Assembly: GCA_009859145.1 (NCBI GenBank)
Contig: VRVR01000013.1
Location: 62,001-126,000 of the forward strand
From: Andalucia godoyi
Taxonomy: Eukaryota; Discoba; Jakobea; Jakobida; Andaluciidae
DNA: 64,000 bases
Direction: 5' to 3'
The notes under the pieces were generated by a model. It made no database searches and had not been told where the DNA came from. It was given only the letters and a program-made list of their open reading frames with translations. A program made the translations under genes and the position numbers. How positions within the stretch are numbered: position 1 is the stretch's first letter; the number at the start of each line of letters is the position of its first letter. Of the stretch, positions 45,715-57,100 are shown piece by piece.

Positions 45715-46656
45715 ATGTCCGACTTCCGAACAACGCGAGCAATGCAGAAGTTCTTCCGGGTATGCTTGTGCATAGCTGCATGCATCTTTGCGAGTGCGAG
45801 TGCGAGTGACCGCATTCGTCTGCGAGACATCAGCTCACTGACATTCTACGCGGATGAAAAGGCAGTTTCCCGTCGGTTTTCACCAGAGCCCCAGCTGAAG
45901 TGTGTAAAAGGCTCTGCGTGCGGCAGTTCTGAACTGACTCCGCGTGTCGTTCAATGCACAAACAAGGGTTTGGATGACCACGGAAGCATTAACTGGTCCT
46001 GTGAGTCGAGTTTGAAATCGTCCGTTAGCCTCGGAATGACAAATGTTGTGTGTGAGGGCTATTCGCGACCGGGAGATGAGTACGTGCTTGCTGGATCCTG
46101 CTTCCTGGAATACGAATTGGTCTTCTCTGGCTCGGCGTCGTCGCATCATCGCGATTATGCTTCTGCGTACTATGACTCCGAAGACCCTCGATCTTGGGGA
46201 CAAACGATTGGTACACTCGTCTTCTGCGGCTTTCTTGCGTTTTTGGTCATCAAAATGTGCTGCCGAGACCAAGGAGCGGATGTGTACTCGAGGCAAGTTC
46301 CCCCTCGTGGTCCGACGCCATCGTTTTTTGGTGGGCCGGGGGGCGATGGCGGGCCGTCGGATTATCGTGGACCGGGCTCAGGTCCCAGCTATGGGGGTTC
46401 GTGTTCTCCTCCGAATTCCTATGGGTCATCGTCGGCATATACACCAGGAAGACCTGGATTCTGGACCGGTGCCGCGACCGGAGGAATGCTCGGATACCTG
46501 TTTGGCGCATCCCGGAACAACCAGTCCGGTCCAGCAGGGTATGACCATGCATACCGAAGCGGTTACGGTGGCCACCACCGTGGATCGTCTTCATCATCGT
46601 CGTCATCCTCATCCACTCGGTCCTCGACAGGATTTGGCAGAACAACAGTTCGGTAG
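45715..46656 (+). CDS. SARAF: SARAF-like store-operated calcium entry regulator
   Basis: A 313-residue protein matching SARAF/TMEM66. A signal peptide (MQKFFRVCLCIAACIFASAS, after a possible upstream start MSDFRTTRA) is followed by the luminal domain: DRIRLRDISSLTFYADEKAV, RRFSPEPQLKCVKGSACG, VVQCTNKGLDDHGSINWSCE, VVCEGYSRPGDEYVLAGSC and LEYEL. Six or more Cys are conserved with the animal protein. One membrane helix follows (about 165-185, IGTLVFCGFLAFLVIKMCC), then a Gly/Pro/Ser-rich tail with PGFWTGAATGGMLGYLFG, which is the SARAF signature PGFWTGxGTGGxLGYLFG. SARAF sits in the ER membrane and dampens Orai/STIM calcium entry in animals. Whether that function holds here is unknown. Confidence 0.93.
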   Translation: MSDFRTTRAMQKFFRVCLCIAACIFASASASDRIRLRDISSLTFYADEKAVSRRFSPEPQLKCVKGSACGSSELTPRVVQCTNKGLDDHGSINWSCESSLKSSVSLGMTNVVCEGYSRPGDEYVLAGSCFLEYELVFSGSASSHHRDYASAYYDSEDPRSWGQTIGTLVFCGFLAFLVIKMCCRDQGADVYSRQVPPRGPTPSFFGGPGGDGGPSDYRGPGSGPSYGGSCSPPNSYGSSSAYTPGRPGFWTGAATGGMLGYLFGASRNNQSGPAGYDHAYRSGYGGHHRGSSSSSSSSSSTRSSTGFGRTTVR

Positions 46657-46719
46657 TTTTATTTGCTCGACAGACAATCGGGCAGGGTGGTTCGAAAGCA
46701 GGAAACACAGATAAAGTGA

Positions 46720-47619
46720 TCAGTTGAATTTTTCTCCAACCTGCTCTTCAGACCATTCCCATAGTTTTCTGCACAGATTCTTGTCCTTCGCATCCGGTGA
46801 TTGCGTCTGATGAACCTCGCAGTCGCCGTAGTACAGACCGCCTTGCACTGCGCTGCTTGTTGCGCAGAAGAGCGTTGTTGCCGCTCCTTGGGCAACTGTC
46901 TTCATCCACGGTCTGCCGAATATTCCGTAAAGCGCCTTGAAAATCGGGTTTACGGATCGAATTAAGCCGGTCGAAATAATTCCTGGATGCAGACTAACGG
47001 ACATGACATTCGAACTCGCCAGTCTGCTGTTCAGTTCACCGGAGAACATAATATTCGCTAGTTTGGACTTCCCATAAACATCCATGGACCCGTATGATTT
47101 TTTGGAAAACATGTCATCAAACTCCATCTTTCTGTTCTTGTGGAGCTTTGAGGACACGTTCACCACGCGCGAAGGTGCAGACTGCACCAAGACGGGACGC
47201 AGTAAGTTTGTCAACAAGAAGTGGCCCAGGTGGTTCGTGGCCATGGTCAGCTCCAAGCCGGCATTGTTTTCAAGTCGCGAAGGGCTCCACACGCCAGCAT
47301 TGTTGATCAGCAAATGCAGTCCAAGGTTCCTTTTCTTAAACTCGTCCACGAACTCTCGAATGGAAGCATAGTCCGAAAGATCCAGTTTTTGGACAGCAAC
47401 ATCTTGATTTCCTGTTGATTTCCGAATACCTGCTGCAACAACTTCGCTCTTTTCAAGATCGCGGCATGCCATAATCACGCGAGCGTTCCGAAGAGCCAAA
47501 ACTCGAGCAGTTTCGATTCCAATTCCCGAACTTGCTCCTGTGACAATCGCCACTTTTCCAGCCAGGTCGATGCCCTCTGTAATCTGTTCTGCAGTCGCGT
47601 ACGATCCTTTCACTGGCAT
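46720..47619 (-). CDS. Short-chain dehydrogenase/reductase (retinol dehydrogenase-like)
   Basis: A 299-residue classical SDR from the ATG at 47619 (MPVKGSYATAEQITEGIDLA). Motifs are TGASSGIG for cofactor binding (about 27-34), a basic residue after strand 2 (ACRDLEKSE, favouring NADP), NNAGVWSP, NHLGHFLLT, VVNVSSKLH (catalytic Ser region), YGKSK (catalytic Tyr and Lys, about 180-184) and LHPGIISTGL. The ordering matches retinol dehydrogenase 11-14/WWOX/DHRS-type SDRs, which act on lipid or retinoid alcohols and carbonyls. The actual substrate cannot be read from the sequence. No N-terminal membrane anchor is present. It is convergent with SARAF (63 bases between stops). Confidence 0.9.
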   Translation of the reverse strand: MPVKGSYATAEQITEGIDLAGKVAIVTGASSGIGIETARVLALRNARVIMACRDLEKSEVVAAGIRKSTGNQDVAVQKLDLSDYASIREFVDEFKKRNLGLHLLINNAGVWSPSRLENNAGLELTMATNHLGHFLLTNLLRPVLVQSAPSRVVNVSSKLHKNRKMEFDDMFSKKSYGSMDVYGKSKLANIMFSGELNSRLASSNVMSVSLHPGIISTGLIRSVNPIFKALYGIFGRPWMKTVAQGAATTLFCATSSAVQGGLYYGDCEVHQTQSPDAKDKNLCRKLWEWSEEQVGEKFN

Positions 47620-47934
47620 CTCTTCTTCGCAAACAAACCACGGCAATCAGCTAGCTTCTACCCGTGAAAATCAGGAGGAAAAAAAGTTCATCAAACGTAA
47701 TCTGCGCAACAATATGGAACACATTCGCTTCGGGGAAACGCACCGCGCGGACAGTCGGCAATCGGCAGTAGGCACAACAACGCCCGATAGCACGGCAGCA
47801 TCGCAAAGCAAGCGGCAACAACAGATTCGTTGATCATATGGAGGGGGGAAAAAAGAAGAAAGAAGTGGTCCACAACCCATTGTGTTCTTGTTTTGCTTTT
47901 TTTAATTAATTAATTTAAGGAATACAAAAAATTA
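47620..47934. other. Upstream region of the SDR gene and 3' region of the Hsp70-like gene
   Basis: The 315 bases hold a GGAGGAAAAAAAGTTC leader-like stretch and TTTTTAATTAATTAATTTAAGG (about 47898-47920), probably the polyadenylation region of the Hsp70-like gene. No gene seen. Confidence 0.35.
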
Positions 47935-49239
47935 TTAGAGGATCAGTAACGAGGAGAGCGAGATCTCAAGCTTGGAAGCTGTTCCACTGGACTTGTCCTG
48001 CGCTCGGACGGTGAGCTTTCCGTTTTCCGTAATTTCTACAGAGATTTCGATCTTCATGGTCTGCTTCGGCTTCTTATTGCCGCCCCGATGCACAAACGTA
48101 CCGAGAATGCCCGATCCTCCCGATGCATTACTATCCTTTCGAACAGCAAACACCAGCTTGACGGAGTCTTGGTCGTCTTCTGAGTTCGATACGGTAAACT
48201 GTCTCTTAAGAGGGAGCATCGACCCGCTCAAGAACAGTGGTGTGTAGTCCCCATCAAGAACGAGTCCGACTTCATAGGGAAGAATCTGCACGTTTCGGAC
48301 CTGCCCCGACATTTGCTGTCTCTGGTTCTGCGGCAACGAGGCAATGATGGACGCTTGTTTTGCTGCGCCGATTGCAAACACTTCGTCGGACGGAATCGAG
48401 GAAAGCGCAGTTCCTTTGATGTAACTGCGAACTCTCGGGACCCGGCAGCCACCTCCAGCAAGAATGATGGAAACGTCCTCTGCATTAAACGCGTGATTCG
48501 CAATCTTGGCAAGAACATCATCAATCAGCATTTCGAACTTGGCGCGAGTAATATTCGAGAAAAAGTCAATTCCTTCGAAGAAGGAATCAAGCTCAATGGA
48601 ACTTTGCGGCGCAGCACTCAGTCGGTGCTTGACATCGAAGCAAACATTCTTCAGTTTCCGAGCAGCTCTTCTCGAATCTGCATAGTCTGCCTTTGTCTTT
48701 TTGTAGAATTCTGCGCCAAAATGTGCGACTAGTCGATCCGACAGCGACGAAACCTCGATTTCAATGGTTTCCGACGCCGGAGAAATAAGTCCATTTGCAG
48801 AAACCGTAAATTGCGACCATCTGGCAACATTATCGGCATAATCCAGAACGGAAACCGTGCACGGCTCCACAGCTTCCGACTCGTCAAAGTCATACGCTAG
48901 AAGTGCAGAGACTGCAGAATCAACAAACACTGCATTCTTCTCAACTGCAGACAACACCGGAACAAGCTCCTTCGGTGCAGCAATGACAATAACAGAAAGA
49001 TCTTGTTCTACCTGCTGTGCGATTTCCTTTGCATATGCGATCACAGCAGGCCAAAATTGCGGATGGCTTGAATCGACCTCGTCGGCTGAATTTACTGCCG
49101 ATTCTCCAACCACAGGCTTGGAACCGCTGGAAATCGAAACCCGCGTTGGGGTCGTCCGAGAACCATGTGGATTGGCTACAATTCCCTTTGGATATACCGC
49201 AACTGAAAACGAAAAGCGACCAATCGAAATTCCAATCAT
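47935..49239 (-). CDS. HSPA14/Ssz1-type atypical Hsp70
   Basis: A 434-residue Hsp70 relative starting MIGISIGRFSFSVAVYPKGI, where canonical Hsp70s have GIDLGTT. The first phosphate loop is degenerate, as in Ssz1/HSPA14, the ribosome-associated complex member that does not need ATP hydrolysis. Later landmarks are SVIVIAAPKELVPVLSAVEK, SAVSALLAYDFD, RRAARKLKNVCFDVKHRLSA, ITRAKFEMLIDDVLAKI and VSIILAGGGCRVPRVRSYIK, with PSDEVFAIGAAKQASII. A short beta domain (LPLKRQFTVSNSEDD to KIEISVEITENGKLTV) ends the protein with no helical lid. At 434 residues it is shorter than HSPA14 (509) and Ssz1 (538). Ribosome-associated chaperoning with a zuotin-like J protein is inferred from the family; no such partner gene is in the window. 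Confidence 0.8.
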   Translation of the reverse strand: MIGISIGRFSFSVAVYPKGIVANPHGSRTTPTRVSISSGSKPVVGESAVNSADEVDSSHPQFWPAVIAYAKEIAQQVEQDLSVIVIAAPKELVPVLSAVEKNAVFVDSAVSALLAYDFDESEAVEPCTVSVLDYADNVARWSQFTVSANGLISPASETIEIEVSSLSDRLVAHFGAEFYKKTKADYADSRRAARKLKNVCFDVKHRLSAAPQSSIELDSFFEGIDFFSNITRAKFEMLIDDVLAKIANHAFNAEDVSIILAGGGCRVPRVRSYIKGTALSSIPSDEVFAIGAAKQASIIASLPQNQRQQMSGQVRNVQILPYEVGLVLDGDYTPLFLSGSMLPLKRQFTVSNSEDDQDSVKLVFAVRKDSNASGGSGILGTFVHRGGNKKPKQTMKIEISVEITENGKLTVRAQDKSSGTASKLEISLSSLLIL

Positions 49240-49794
49240 ACTTTACGTCGCGAGTACGTGTATGCGTGTGCCAATGGTGTGTATATATCTACGTGTGTAT
49301 GTATATCCGTGCGTGCGCGTATGTCTGTGGATTCTGCTCGGTCCCTTTTCTTCGTAGCAGACAGTCGAAAAATCACAAAACGGACCAAGGGGAATGGAAA
49401 GGTTATACCAAAACAAGAGGAAAAAAGGGAAGAAGAAAAAAACCGACCAAAAATCCTCGTGTTTTCGCGTCTTCCCGTTTTCTCGGAAGAAAATGAGGAT
49501 TATATACGTATATATTTTTTTCGCTCAATCTGTGTTTTCTTCCAAGTTTGCAAAGGCGCGTGATGCTGGATGCAAGATCCAAATTCTCGCTGTGGGTACG
49601 TGTTTTTCCCGCCTATTCCAACGAAAAAACTGTCAAGTAGACCAAAAATAAAAAATAAAAAATAAAAAATAAAAAACCCACCATTTTTGCAAATGTGTCT
49701 AATATGCAAAAAAATTCCAAACCCCACGTCGCTCTGCAATTTCCCCCTCTACTTGTTTGCGTTTCATTTCACGCAGTCTCGCTGAATAAATAAG
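49240..49794. promoter_or_regulatory. Divergent region, Hsp70-like / Dam1-like
   Basis: The 555 bases contain GTGTATGT/GCGTGC alternating purine-pyrimidine DNA (about 49256-49325), purine-rich AAGAGGAAAAAAGG (about 49415-49440) and (AAAAAT)n at about 49646-49675. Frames across it are compositionally biased and have no family match. Confidence 0.4.
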
Positions 49795-50511
49795 ATGCAG
49801 TCAATTGATAATGCTCTTGTTCGGCTGTCCCATGGTTTCAAGCGATTGCAAGGGAACATCGAGTCTCTTGTGTCGCTCAACTCGTCGATTGTGCAATTTC
49901 ATACTGTAATATCCCGTCTGAATTCATCTGTCGAATGGTCTTCTACCAGTGGCTCGTCAGTTCCTAATCTTTTCGAAAACTTGGGTCAGCATCCCAGTTC
50001 CTCCGGGCAAAAGACGTCGTCGTCTTCGTCATTGTCCTCCTCCTCCTCCTCCTCCTCTTCTTCTTCTGCTGCTGCTGCGGCAACTTCGTCATCGGTCAGT
50101 CCAAATTCCACAAAACGCGCCGCAAGTAATGTGCAAAGCAGCAGGAAAAGAGCTGTGTCTCCGGCCGGGAAAGGCTCGACAAGTGATGCAGTTCTCCCAC
50201 CGGATGCGAAATCCGCAAGAAGAAAGTCGATTGGAAGTGCGCAAGGCTTGAGTGCACATGCCCGAGCGAATTCGTCAATCGTTGCGTCATTGCCGCAGAA
50301 ATACAGAAGCGAGGATCACAAAATGCGTATTCTCCAAATCCTGGATGCACTGCGAGCAAAGCCAGAAGGAATGTACCTCCAGGACTTAGTCGTGGTCTCA
50401 GGAACAACCAAGCTTCTTTGCAATGAATACTTGGTGCAGATCGTCAGAATCGGTGCAGCAATACGAGAGTCAAAACGAGGGCTGTTGTACAAGCTCGCAG
50501 CCACAATCTGA
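49795..50511 (+). CDS. Dam1-like protein with C-terminal winged-helix-like segment
   Basis: A 238-residue protein. Residues about 5-60 (NALVRLSHGFKRLQGNIESL, then VSLNSSIVQFHTVISRLNSS) match the pattern of the Dam1 domain of the DASH/Dam1 kinetochore ring (L..F..L..N...L..IN..L..FN..F..FLYGL.MN). A Ser run (about 75-92) and a Ser/Ala/Lys linker follow. The last 70 residues (YRSEDHKMRILQILDALRAK, then PEGMYLQDLVVVSGTTKLLC and RGLLYKLAATI) look like a helix-turn-helix or winged helix. DASH couples kinetochores to microtubules in fungi and has a scattered distribution outside them. The Dam1 match is short and unaided; the C-terminal domain is not known to me in fungal Dam1. Confidence 0.5.
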   Translation: MQSIDNALVRLSHGFKRLQGNIESLVSLNSSIVQFHTVISRLNSSVEWSSTSGSSVPNLFENLGQHPSSSGQKTSSSSSLSSSSSSSSSSSAAAAATSSSVSPNSTKRAASNVQSSRKRAVSPAGKGSTSDAVLPPDAKSARRKSIGSAQGLSAHARANSSIVASLPQKYRSEDHKMRILQILDALRAKPEGMYLQDLVVVSGTTKLLCNEYLVQIVRIGAAIRESKRGLLYKLAATI

Positions 50512-51122
50512 ACACTTCCCAGTGCTATGCAGAATATCATATGTGGCTTTTTTTTTTTTTGCGGATGCCACGGCATCATCGCCACTCCCTGAGCTACCAA
50601 ATCACTTGTAATTTTTTCTTTATCTGTCTCTCTCTCCGTCTCTCCACATGTAAACAATTTCGATATTCGAGTGTCACGAACGGAACTGCCGTCTGCTGTA
50701 CTGTGACCTTTGAGCGGGATTACGCACTTGATGCTTGCGCGGATCCCAGCAGGCTGCAGAGAGAGAGAGGCTGGGAAAAAAGACAACCGGCTTCTCATCA
50801 CGTCGTCCTGCTTATGAGCGTGCGTGCATGTGTGCTTGTGTTTGTGTTTGTGGTTGTGGTTGCTCGACAATTCTTTCTTTCTCTTTTTCTCTCTGTCCTT
50901 TTCCATTTCCGTTTCGTTTTCCTTTCCCATTTCCACTTTCACCACTTCTTCTTCCTCTTCCTCTTCCTCTTCCTCTTTTTTCTCTTCTATTTTTTCTCTT
51001 CTATTTTTTCTCTTCTTTTCGGTTTTTCGTAGTCGTGTTGTTTTCTTCGACCAGCCGTTGCATTCAAGGTTTGGTGTGAGGGTCACTAACTCCCCCGGGC
51101 TTTATTCAAAGAACATCGAACC
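50512..51122. promoter_or_regulatory. Intergenic region with pyrimidine-rich leader
   Basis: The 611 bases contain T12 (about 50548-50559), GTGTTTGTGTTTGTG (about 50835-50850), and a CTTCCTCTTCCTC/TTTTTTCTCTTCTATT pyrimidine tract (about 50900-51020) about 100 bases before the giant gene's ATG. Long frames on both strands here are made of these repeats. Confidence 0.4.
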
Positions 51123-54100
51123 ATGTCAGACGCGGATCGGCAGGCGCGACTTGCGGCCTATCGGGAGCGTCGCCAGCGGTCCGGGACGATTGCTCCAGGT
51201 TCGCCTGCGTCTTACCAGACATCGCTCAACGAGGGTCAGCTATCTCCTCGTGGTGACCTGTCTCCGACCGCATACCAAAACGACGGTGCGTTGAAGTCCG
51301 GCCAGATGTCTCCGACGGACTCTGTTTCTTCAGAGTCGGTCAATCCCTTGCTACCTGCGAGCAACAACAGCAACAATAACAACAACAATAATAATAACAG
51401 TAGCACCAATCTAAGCGTACAACGAAGTTCTCGAGCTCAAACGGTCGCTGGACCGGGTCCGCAAGGGAGAAAGACTTCAAATGGCAGTGCATCGGTTGTC
51501 GTTTCCCCGACAATTTCGAGAGCTCCATCGCATACGGATCTGGCAGGAGAGTTGAATGCAGGAACTTCAGACACTGCAAGTGGCGCCGCAGCTGGCTCAA
51601 ATGAGTTTTTGAGACGTGCCGACGGAATGATCCAGGAGTACAAGAGAGCCGCAAGAGAAATTGCACAAAAGGCTGCCGCCGATGTTCGCGCGGCGCACCA
51701 GAGAGAGATTGCAGCGATTGCAGAGGCCGAACGTGCAAAGCTTGTGGCAGAGCAGAAGGCCAGACAGGATGCCGACGATTTTGTTTCCGTGGAACGTGGC
51801 AAGATTTCAAAACAGCTGGAAGAACTTCGAGAGCGCGAGCTGCGTCTGGACGCCCGCATCCGCGAACTTGTTGAAGAGAAGAGAAGCGAGTGGGAAATAC
51901 ACATTGGGGCCGTTCTTGAACGGAGACAGCAGACTCTTCTTGAAGAAGTCCGTCTCCGCCACACAGCAGAAGTGGATCGAATTCGCAAGGAATGCGCGGA
52001 CGAGGTTCTGAAAGCACGGGAGGAGCTGCGAAAAGAACAAATGGAAGCACTGGCGCGGGCTGCATCCGAAAATGCCGTCAGACGGGAACGTCTGGCAAAA
52101 GAAGAAGAAGAACGACGCATGCGTGTGCATGAAGAATACAAGGACCGCATCAAGGACATGCAGGTGGAGATCGAAGCCTTGAAGGCCCGTTCGATTGAGG
52201 AACGAGAAATGGTCAAGCAAGAATACTCTTCCCGCATCGTGTCTCTTGAGACCGAACTCAAAAACCGTGATGACTACATCCGCACAAAGATGAACGAGCT
52301 CTCCAAGTCTCTCACAGAGGTAAGCGAGCGCGAGCGAAATGCTGGCATGCGGGCCGACCGTGCCGAATGGGAGCGGACTCACGATATCTCCCGTCTCGAA
52401 GATGAATGGAAAGCACGTTCGGGCGTGTGGGAGAATGAGCGAGTTCAACTGAAGTCACAGATTGGGGATCTTGAATCCAAGATCGAGGTCAACAGATCTC
52501 AGCTTCGCGCTAGCCAAGACGAGGTCATTCGCCTGAAGGATGAGCTTCGAAATACGACAGCGTCGGTTCGTCAAGCGGCCTCGGATGATACAGACAGTCA
52601 GATTGCATCGCTGCAGCAGCAATGGGCGCAGGAACGATCTGATCTGTTGGAGCAGATTTCTTCGTTGCGTGGCCGCCTCGACAAGGTGCGATCGGAGTTT
52701 GTTGCGCTGGATGAGACACGTAAGCTACAGGTCCAGGATGTGTCCGCTTCGTATGCTGAAGCGATTCGCGAGTGGGCAGGTAAGCTGCAACAAGCGCAGG
52801 ATGATATCCGTCTGCAACAGCAGCAATTGAACATTCAGATCACTGCTGCAACGGAAGCGGAAATGTCGAACTGGAAGATGCAGCTGGACGAGGCACAGTG
52901 TGCTCTCCGAAAGGAAGAGCAGACGCACCGCAACGCTTTGTATGAACTTGAACAGAAGATGAGATCCGAGTACGACGCAAGGATGTCTCTTTGCCAGCAG
53001 CAGCACGAAGAGAAGTTTGCAGATGTTTCTAGTCGGTATTCCAATTGGCAGCAATCTCATGAAAAATCGTCTTCAGAACGCCTGTTGGCTCTTGAAAAGC
53101 AGTTTGGAGATCGTGTAGTCTCGCTGCATTCCGAGAATGCAAAGCAGCTGGAGGCCATCCGAATTTCCATGGATGCGGAAAAAGAGGAACTGCTGACGCA
53201 TATGAAGAAGGTGCACCAAAGTCAGTTAGGAAGCTTGGAAGCAGACCTTGAACGCACGCGAAGATCGAATTCAGAATCAATTGCAGCTCGCGATCTTGAA
53301 TGGGAGCAGCGTCTCGAAGAGTCGCACGCGCAGTCAGTGAGAAAGATCCGAGAAACATCTGACAATGCAGCGGCGATCATGGACAAGCTGCGATCGGAAA
53401 TGCTGCTTTTGGATGAGAAGCATCGCGAAGTTACGGTCAAGATGCAGCAAGATCACGCTCTGAAAGTCCAGTCTCTTCTACTCAGCATTGGTGTTCTGGA
53501 AGAGAAGCTCCGGATTCACGACGAAGAAATCCGAGAGCTGGAGGACAAGCATCGCAAGGACGTCGGAGTCAAGGATTCTGAATTTGACGAGAAAATCCGA
53601 CAGTTGAGATTGCAGCACGATGCGCACGTCACGGAGATTCGTAATGAATTTTCCGTTGCAAAGATTGCAATTGAAGACGGACACGCAAAGGAGCGCGACG
53701 GCTGGTCGGATTCTCTTCGAAAAGTGCACGATGATCATGCTGCTGCAATTTTGGATTGGTCGAATCGTCTGGATGCTGTGCGCAAAGACGCTGCAGAAAA
53801 GCAAACTTTGCACGCACAAGAAATTGCGCGATGGAAGGCGTTGTTTGGAGCGAAGGAAGTTGAGTTGCAGGAGCGTGTGGCGGCAGAAAAGGATATCACC
53901 GTTTCGGAGCTGAATGTCCAGAAGGAGAAGTATCTGGCTGTCATTCGTCAACACGAAGAGAAGTTTGCAGTTCGAAGAAATGAGTATGACGCCTCTCTCG
54001 CTAAAGTGGAGAACGACTATGCGGAAAAGCTTACAAAAGAGCTCGAGGATGCGTCCAAACGACATGGTGATGCGATTTCTGCAATTGCAGAGCAGCATCG

Positions 54101-57100
54101 GTTGCAGATAGCGGCCATTCAATCTGGATTCGAGGATCAGCGTATCTCTATGGAAGAGAAGCATAGATTGGAAGAATCCGAATTGCGAAAGCGGCAGGAG
54201 GACCAGCTCGCTGCCCACGGCGCCGCATTGGTGCAGCGGATTGCGGAGCATGATGTTGTCATCGTGGAACTGGAAGTTACTGTTGCACGCCTTCGGGAAG
54301 AGTGCGAATCTGTCCGGCTGCAGGCGGCTGCGGACATCGAAAAGAGGGCCGCAGAATACGCATCGAAACTCGAGGAAATGTGTCGCGAATCAGATGCGAA
54401 GGCGAGGAAGTGGGAAGCGGACACTGCTGCTGCAAAGGCTGCAGCTAGTTCGGAGGTTGATGCTTTGAAATCAAAGCATGCGTCTGAAGTTGAAGCGTTG
54501 CGTTCCGAAATGAATGAACAGTCGGCCAAGGACAGGAGTTCGCTGGAACAGGAGGCAACACGGCTCCGAAAGGAACTGGATTCCACCATTGCGACGTACA
54601 AGGAAAAACTGAGAGAAGCGGATGCGCGTGCCTCGAGCAAGTACGAGAAGAGCGAAGAGGATGGCAAGCGCCGCGTCAGCCAACTTGTGTCTGAATATGA
54701 GAGTCAAATAGAAAACCTTCGGAAAGGCCACGAGGAGCACGTATCTCAGTTGGAATCGTCGTCGCAGGAAGCGAGAACTGCCCATATGGAGGCACGCAAA
54801 CGGCAGGAATCAGTGCACACTGCGCAGCTGGAAGCTCGGGAGCGGCGTTTCCGCGAAGACCTGCAGTTGGCTGCGGAGCATGCCGCTGCAGATGCACAGC
54901 GGAGACACTCTGAGGAACTGAAGGTCTTGATGGATAGTCATGAGGCATTTGTCCGAGATTTGACCGGAAAGCACGCACACGAAATTGAATCTCTTGATGT
55001 TCGCTACGACGAGTTGCGCATTTCCCATGCAGAAGATTTGTCGAAAGTGGCTGCCGCACATGACACCGAGATTCGGGCAATTGAAGAAAGGCAACGTGAA
55101 AAGATTCAGGCTTTGCGTAGTGAGCACGACGCGTTGCGAGATTTGCACCGTCAACAGATCGCCAACGTGGTCCGTGAGCAGGAAACTGCCATGGATTCTT
55201 TGAAGAAGAAGCACGATGCAGAGACTCAGTCGCTCCGCAAATGCATACATGATCTTCGGCTGCAGCACCAGACCACGCTGGACGCCATTCATGCAGAGCA
55301 CGAAGCCACTGTTTCGCGTATTGAACGGGAATCGTTGGAGCGTGTGGAGAAATCCGAAAGGCGTCTGAGCGATTCTCAGTCATCCAGCATCGGCAAGGTT
55401 GCGGAATTGGAATCAATGGTTGAAAAGGTTCGCGAAGATTGCTCGAAGAAACTTGCCGATGCAGAGGACCGGCTGCGCGAGCAGGCCATGCGACATGCGT
55501 CGTTAATGGACGCCGCAGAGAAACGCCATGCAGATGATGTGGAAGCGCTTCACAGATTATCCGCAGAAATCCAGACGGATCACGCTCAGAAGCTGGCGGA
55601 TTTGCGTCGTGAGCGTGATGACGCTGTGTCACTCGTTCGCAATGAGTGGTCGCTGAAACTTGAGCAGCAACATGCAGAGATGGAAGATGAGCGCCGTTTG
55701 TGGAGTCTGCAGAAGCAGCAGTTGATCGATGTACGTCTACAGACTGACAATGACTGGAGATTGAAGATGCGTGATGTCGAGGTCGTGGCGCGTCGTGAGC
55801 GAGATGAGGCGCTTGCCCAACAGACCAGAGAATTCGAGGCAAGCCTGGCCACATTGCAGTCCGAGCTTGACAGCTCTCGACGCTCTGCGGATGAAATTCG
55901 CTCGAAGATGAGCGCGGAACACTCCGAAGAAAAGCGACGATTGGCAAAGGAACATCGCAACGAGATTAATGCTTTGATTAATGACCACCAGATAGCATTT
56001 GATTCCCGCGAGGAGTCGTGGAATCAACAGAGGGTTTCGCTTGAACAGGAGGTCGAAATGCGCGAGAAGAAGGCCAGGGAGGATGCCGCGAACGATCAGC
56101 GCAAGTTGTTTGACCGTATCGTGGAGTTGCAGCGCGAATATGCGGAGGCATATCGAGCACAGGATGTCGCGCATCGTCAGCGCATTGATGCCCTCGTGGA
56201 AGAAAGCGGACAGAGATGGAATTCCTGGCAACAGGGAATCGCAAAGATGCAAGCGAGGCATGACGATGACATCGCGGAATTGCAGAAAGGACATGCAAAG
56301 GAGGTGGAAAGGCTGTCGACTTCTCATGAAGAAGAATTGTCGCAGATTCGTGCGAAGTTTTCGTCGGAAGCTGAACAGCATCGAATCATGCTGACGGAAC
56401 TTCGGAACACAACGGAGAGCAGGATCGAAGAGGTGCGTGTCTTTTATTTGCAACAAGTTTCACGTATGCAGGATGCACACGAAGCAGAAATTGAAAGTAT
56501 TCGCAAGGTGCATGATGCAGAAATTCTGAAGTTGAAGGATTCTCATTTGGGTGATTTGGAACGAGTTGAGACGAATCATTCTGACGCTCTTTTGCGTGCT
56601 AGAGAGGAATGGAACGTCCAAACTGCACGGCAGCTCGAAGATCAGATGCGGGTGTCGGAGCTCGAGCGTCTCAAAGTGAGTGCTGATTTGCAACGCTCAT
56701 TTGATCAGTCTCTCAATCGTGTCGTTTCTTCCTTACGCGACGAACACTCGAAGACGATTGCAAAGATGTCGGAGACGCACTCCGCAGAGGTTGGCTCTCT
56801 CCAAAAGATGCATACCCAAGCGGTGAATGACATTACGGAGACAACGGAACAGCGCATAGCAGCCGTACGCTATCAGGCCGCTCAGGATCTCTGTGCGTTG
56901 GAGAAGGATCTTTCTGAACAATCTGCATCGCGCATTGCAATTGTTCTTGCCCAGCAGAAGCAAGAGTTCGAGCTCCTTGTACGCAACCATGAATTGGAAC
57001 GCTTGGAATGGGAAGAGCGCCTTCGACTTGCTGTCCAGTTGTCCATCGCTGAAACTGCTCGTTGGAGGACTGAGCAGGAATCTATGTGGCGCGAACGTGT

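Noticed and set aside
45330-45830. Minus-strand 166-codon frame
   Set aside because: Antisense to SARAF start and repeats; composition not protein-like.
50316-51086. Long minus-strand Lys/Glu frame
   Set aside because: It is the antisense of the pyrimidine-rich leader of the giant gene and of the end of the Dam1-like gene.
54676-55947. 423-codon minus-strand frame within the giant gene
   Set aside because: Antisense of Glu/Arg coiled-coil codons commonly gives long open shadow frames (Ser, His, Arg-rich); the plus frame is coherent over 8 kb.
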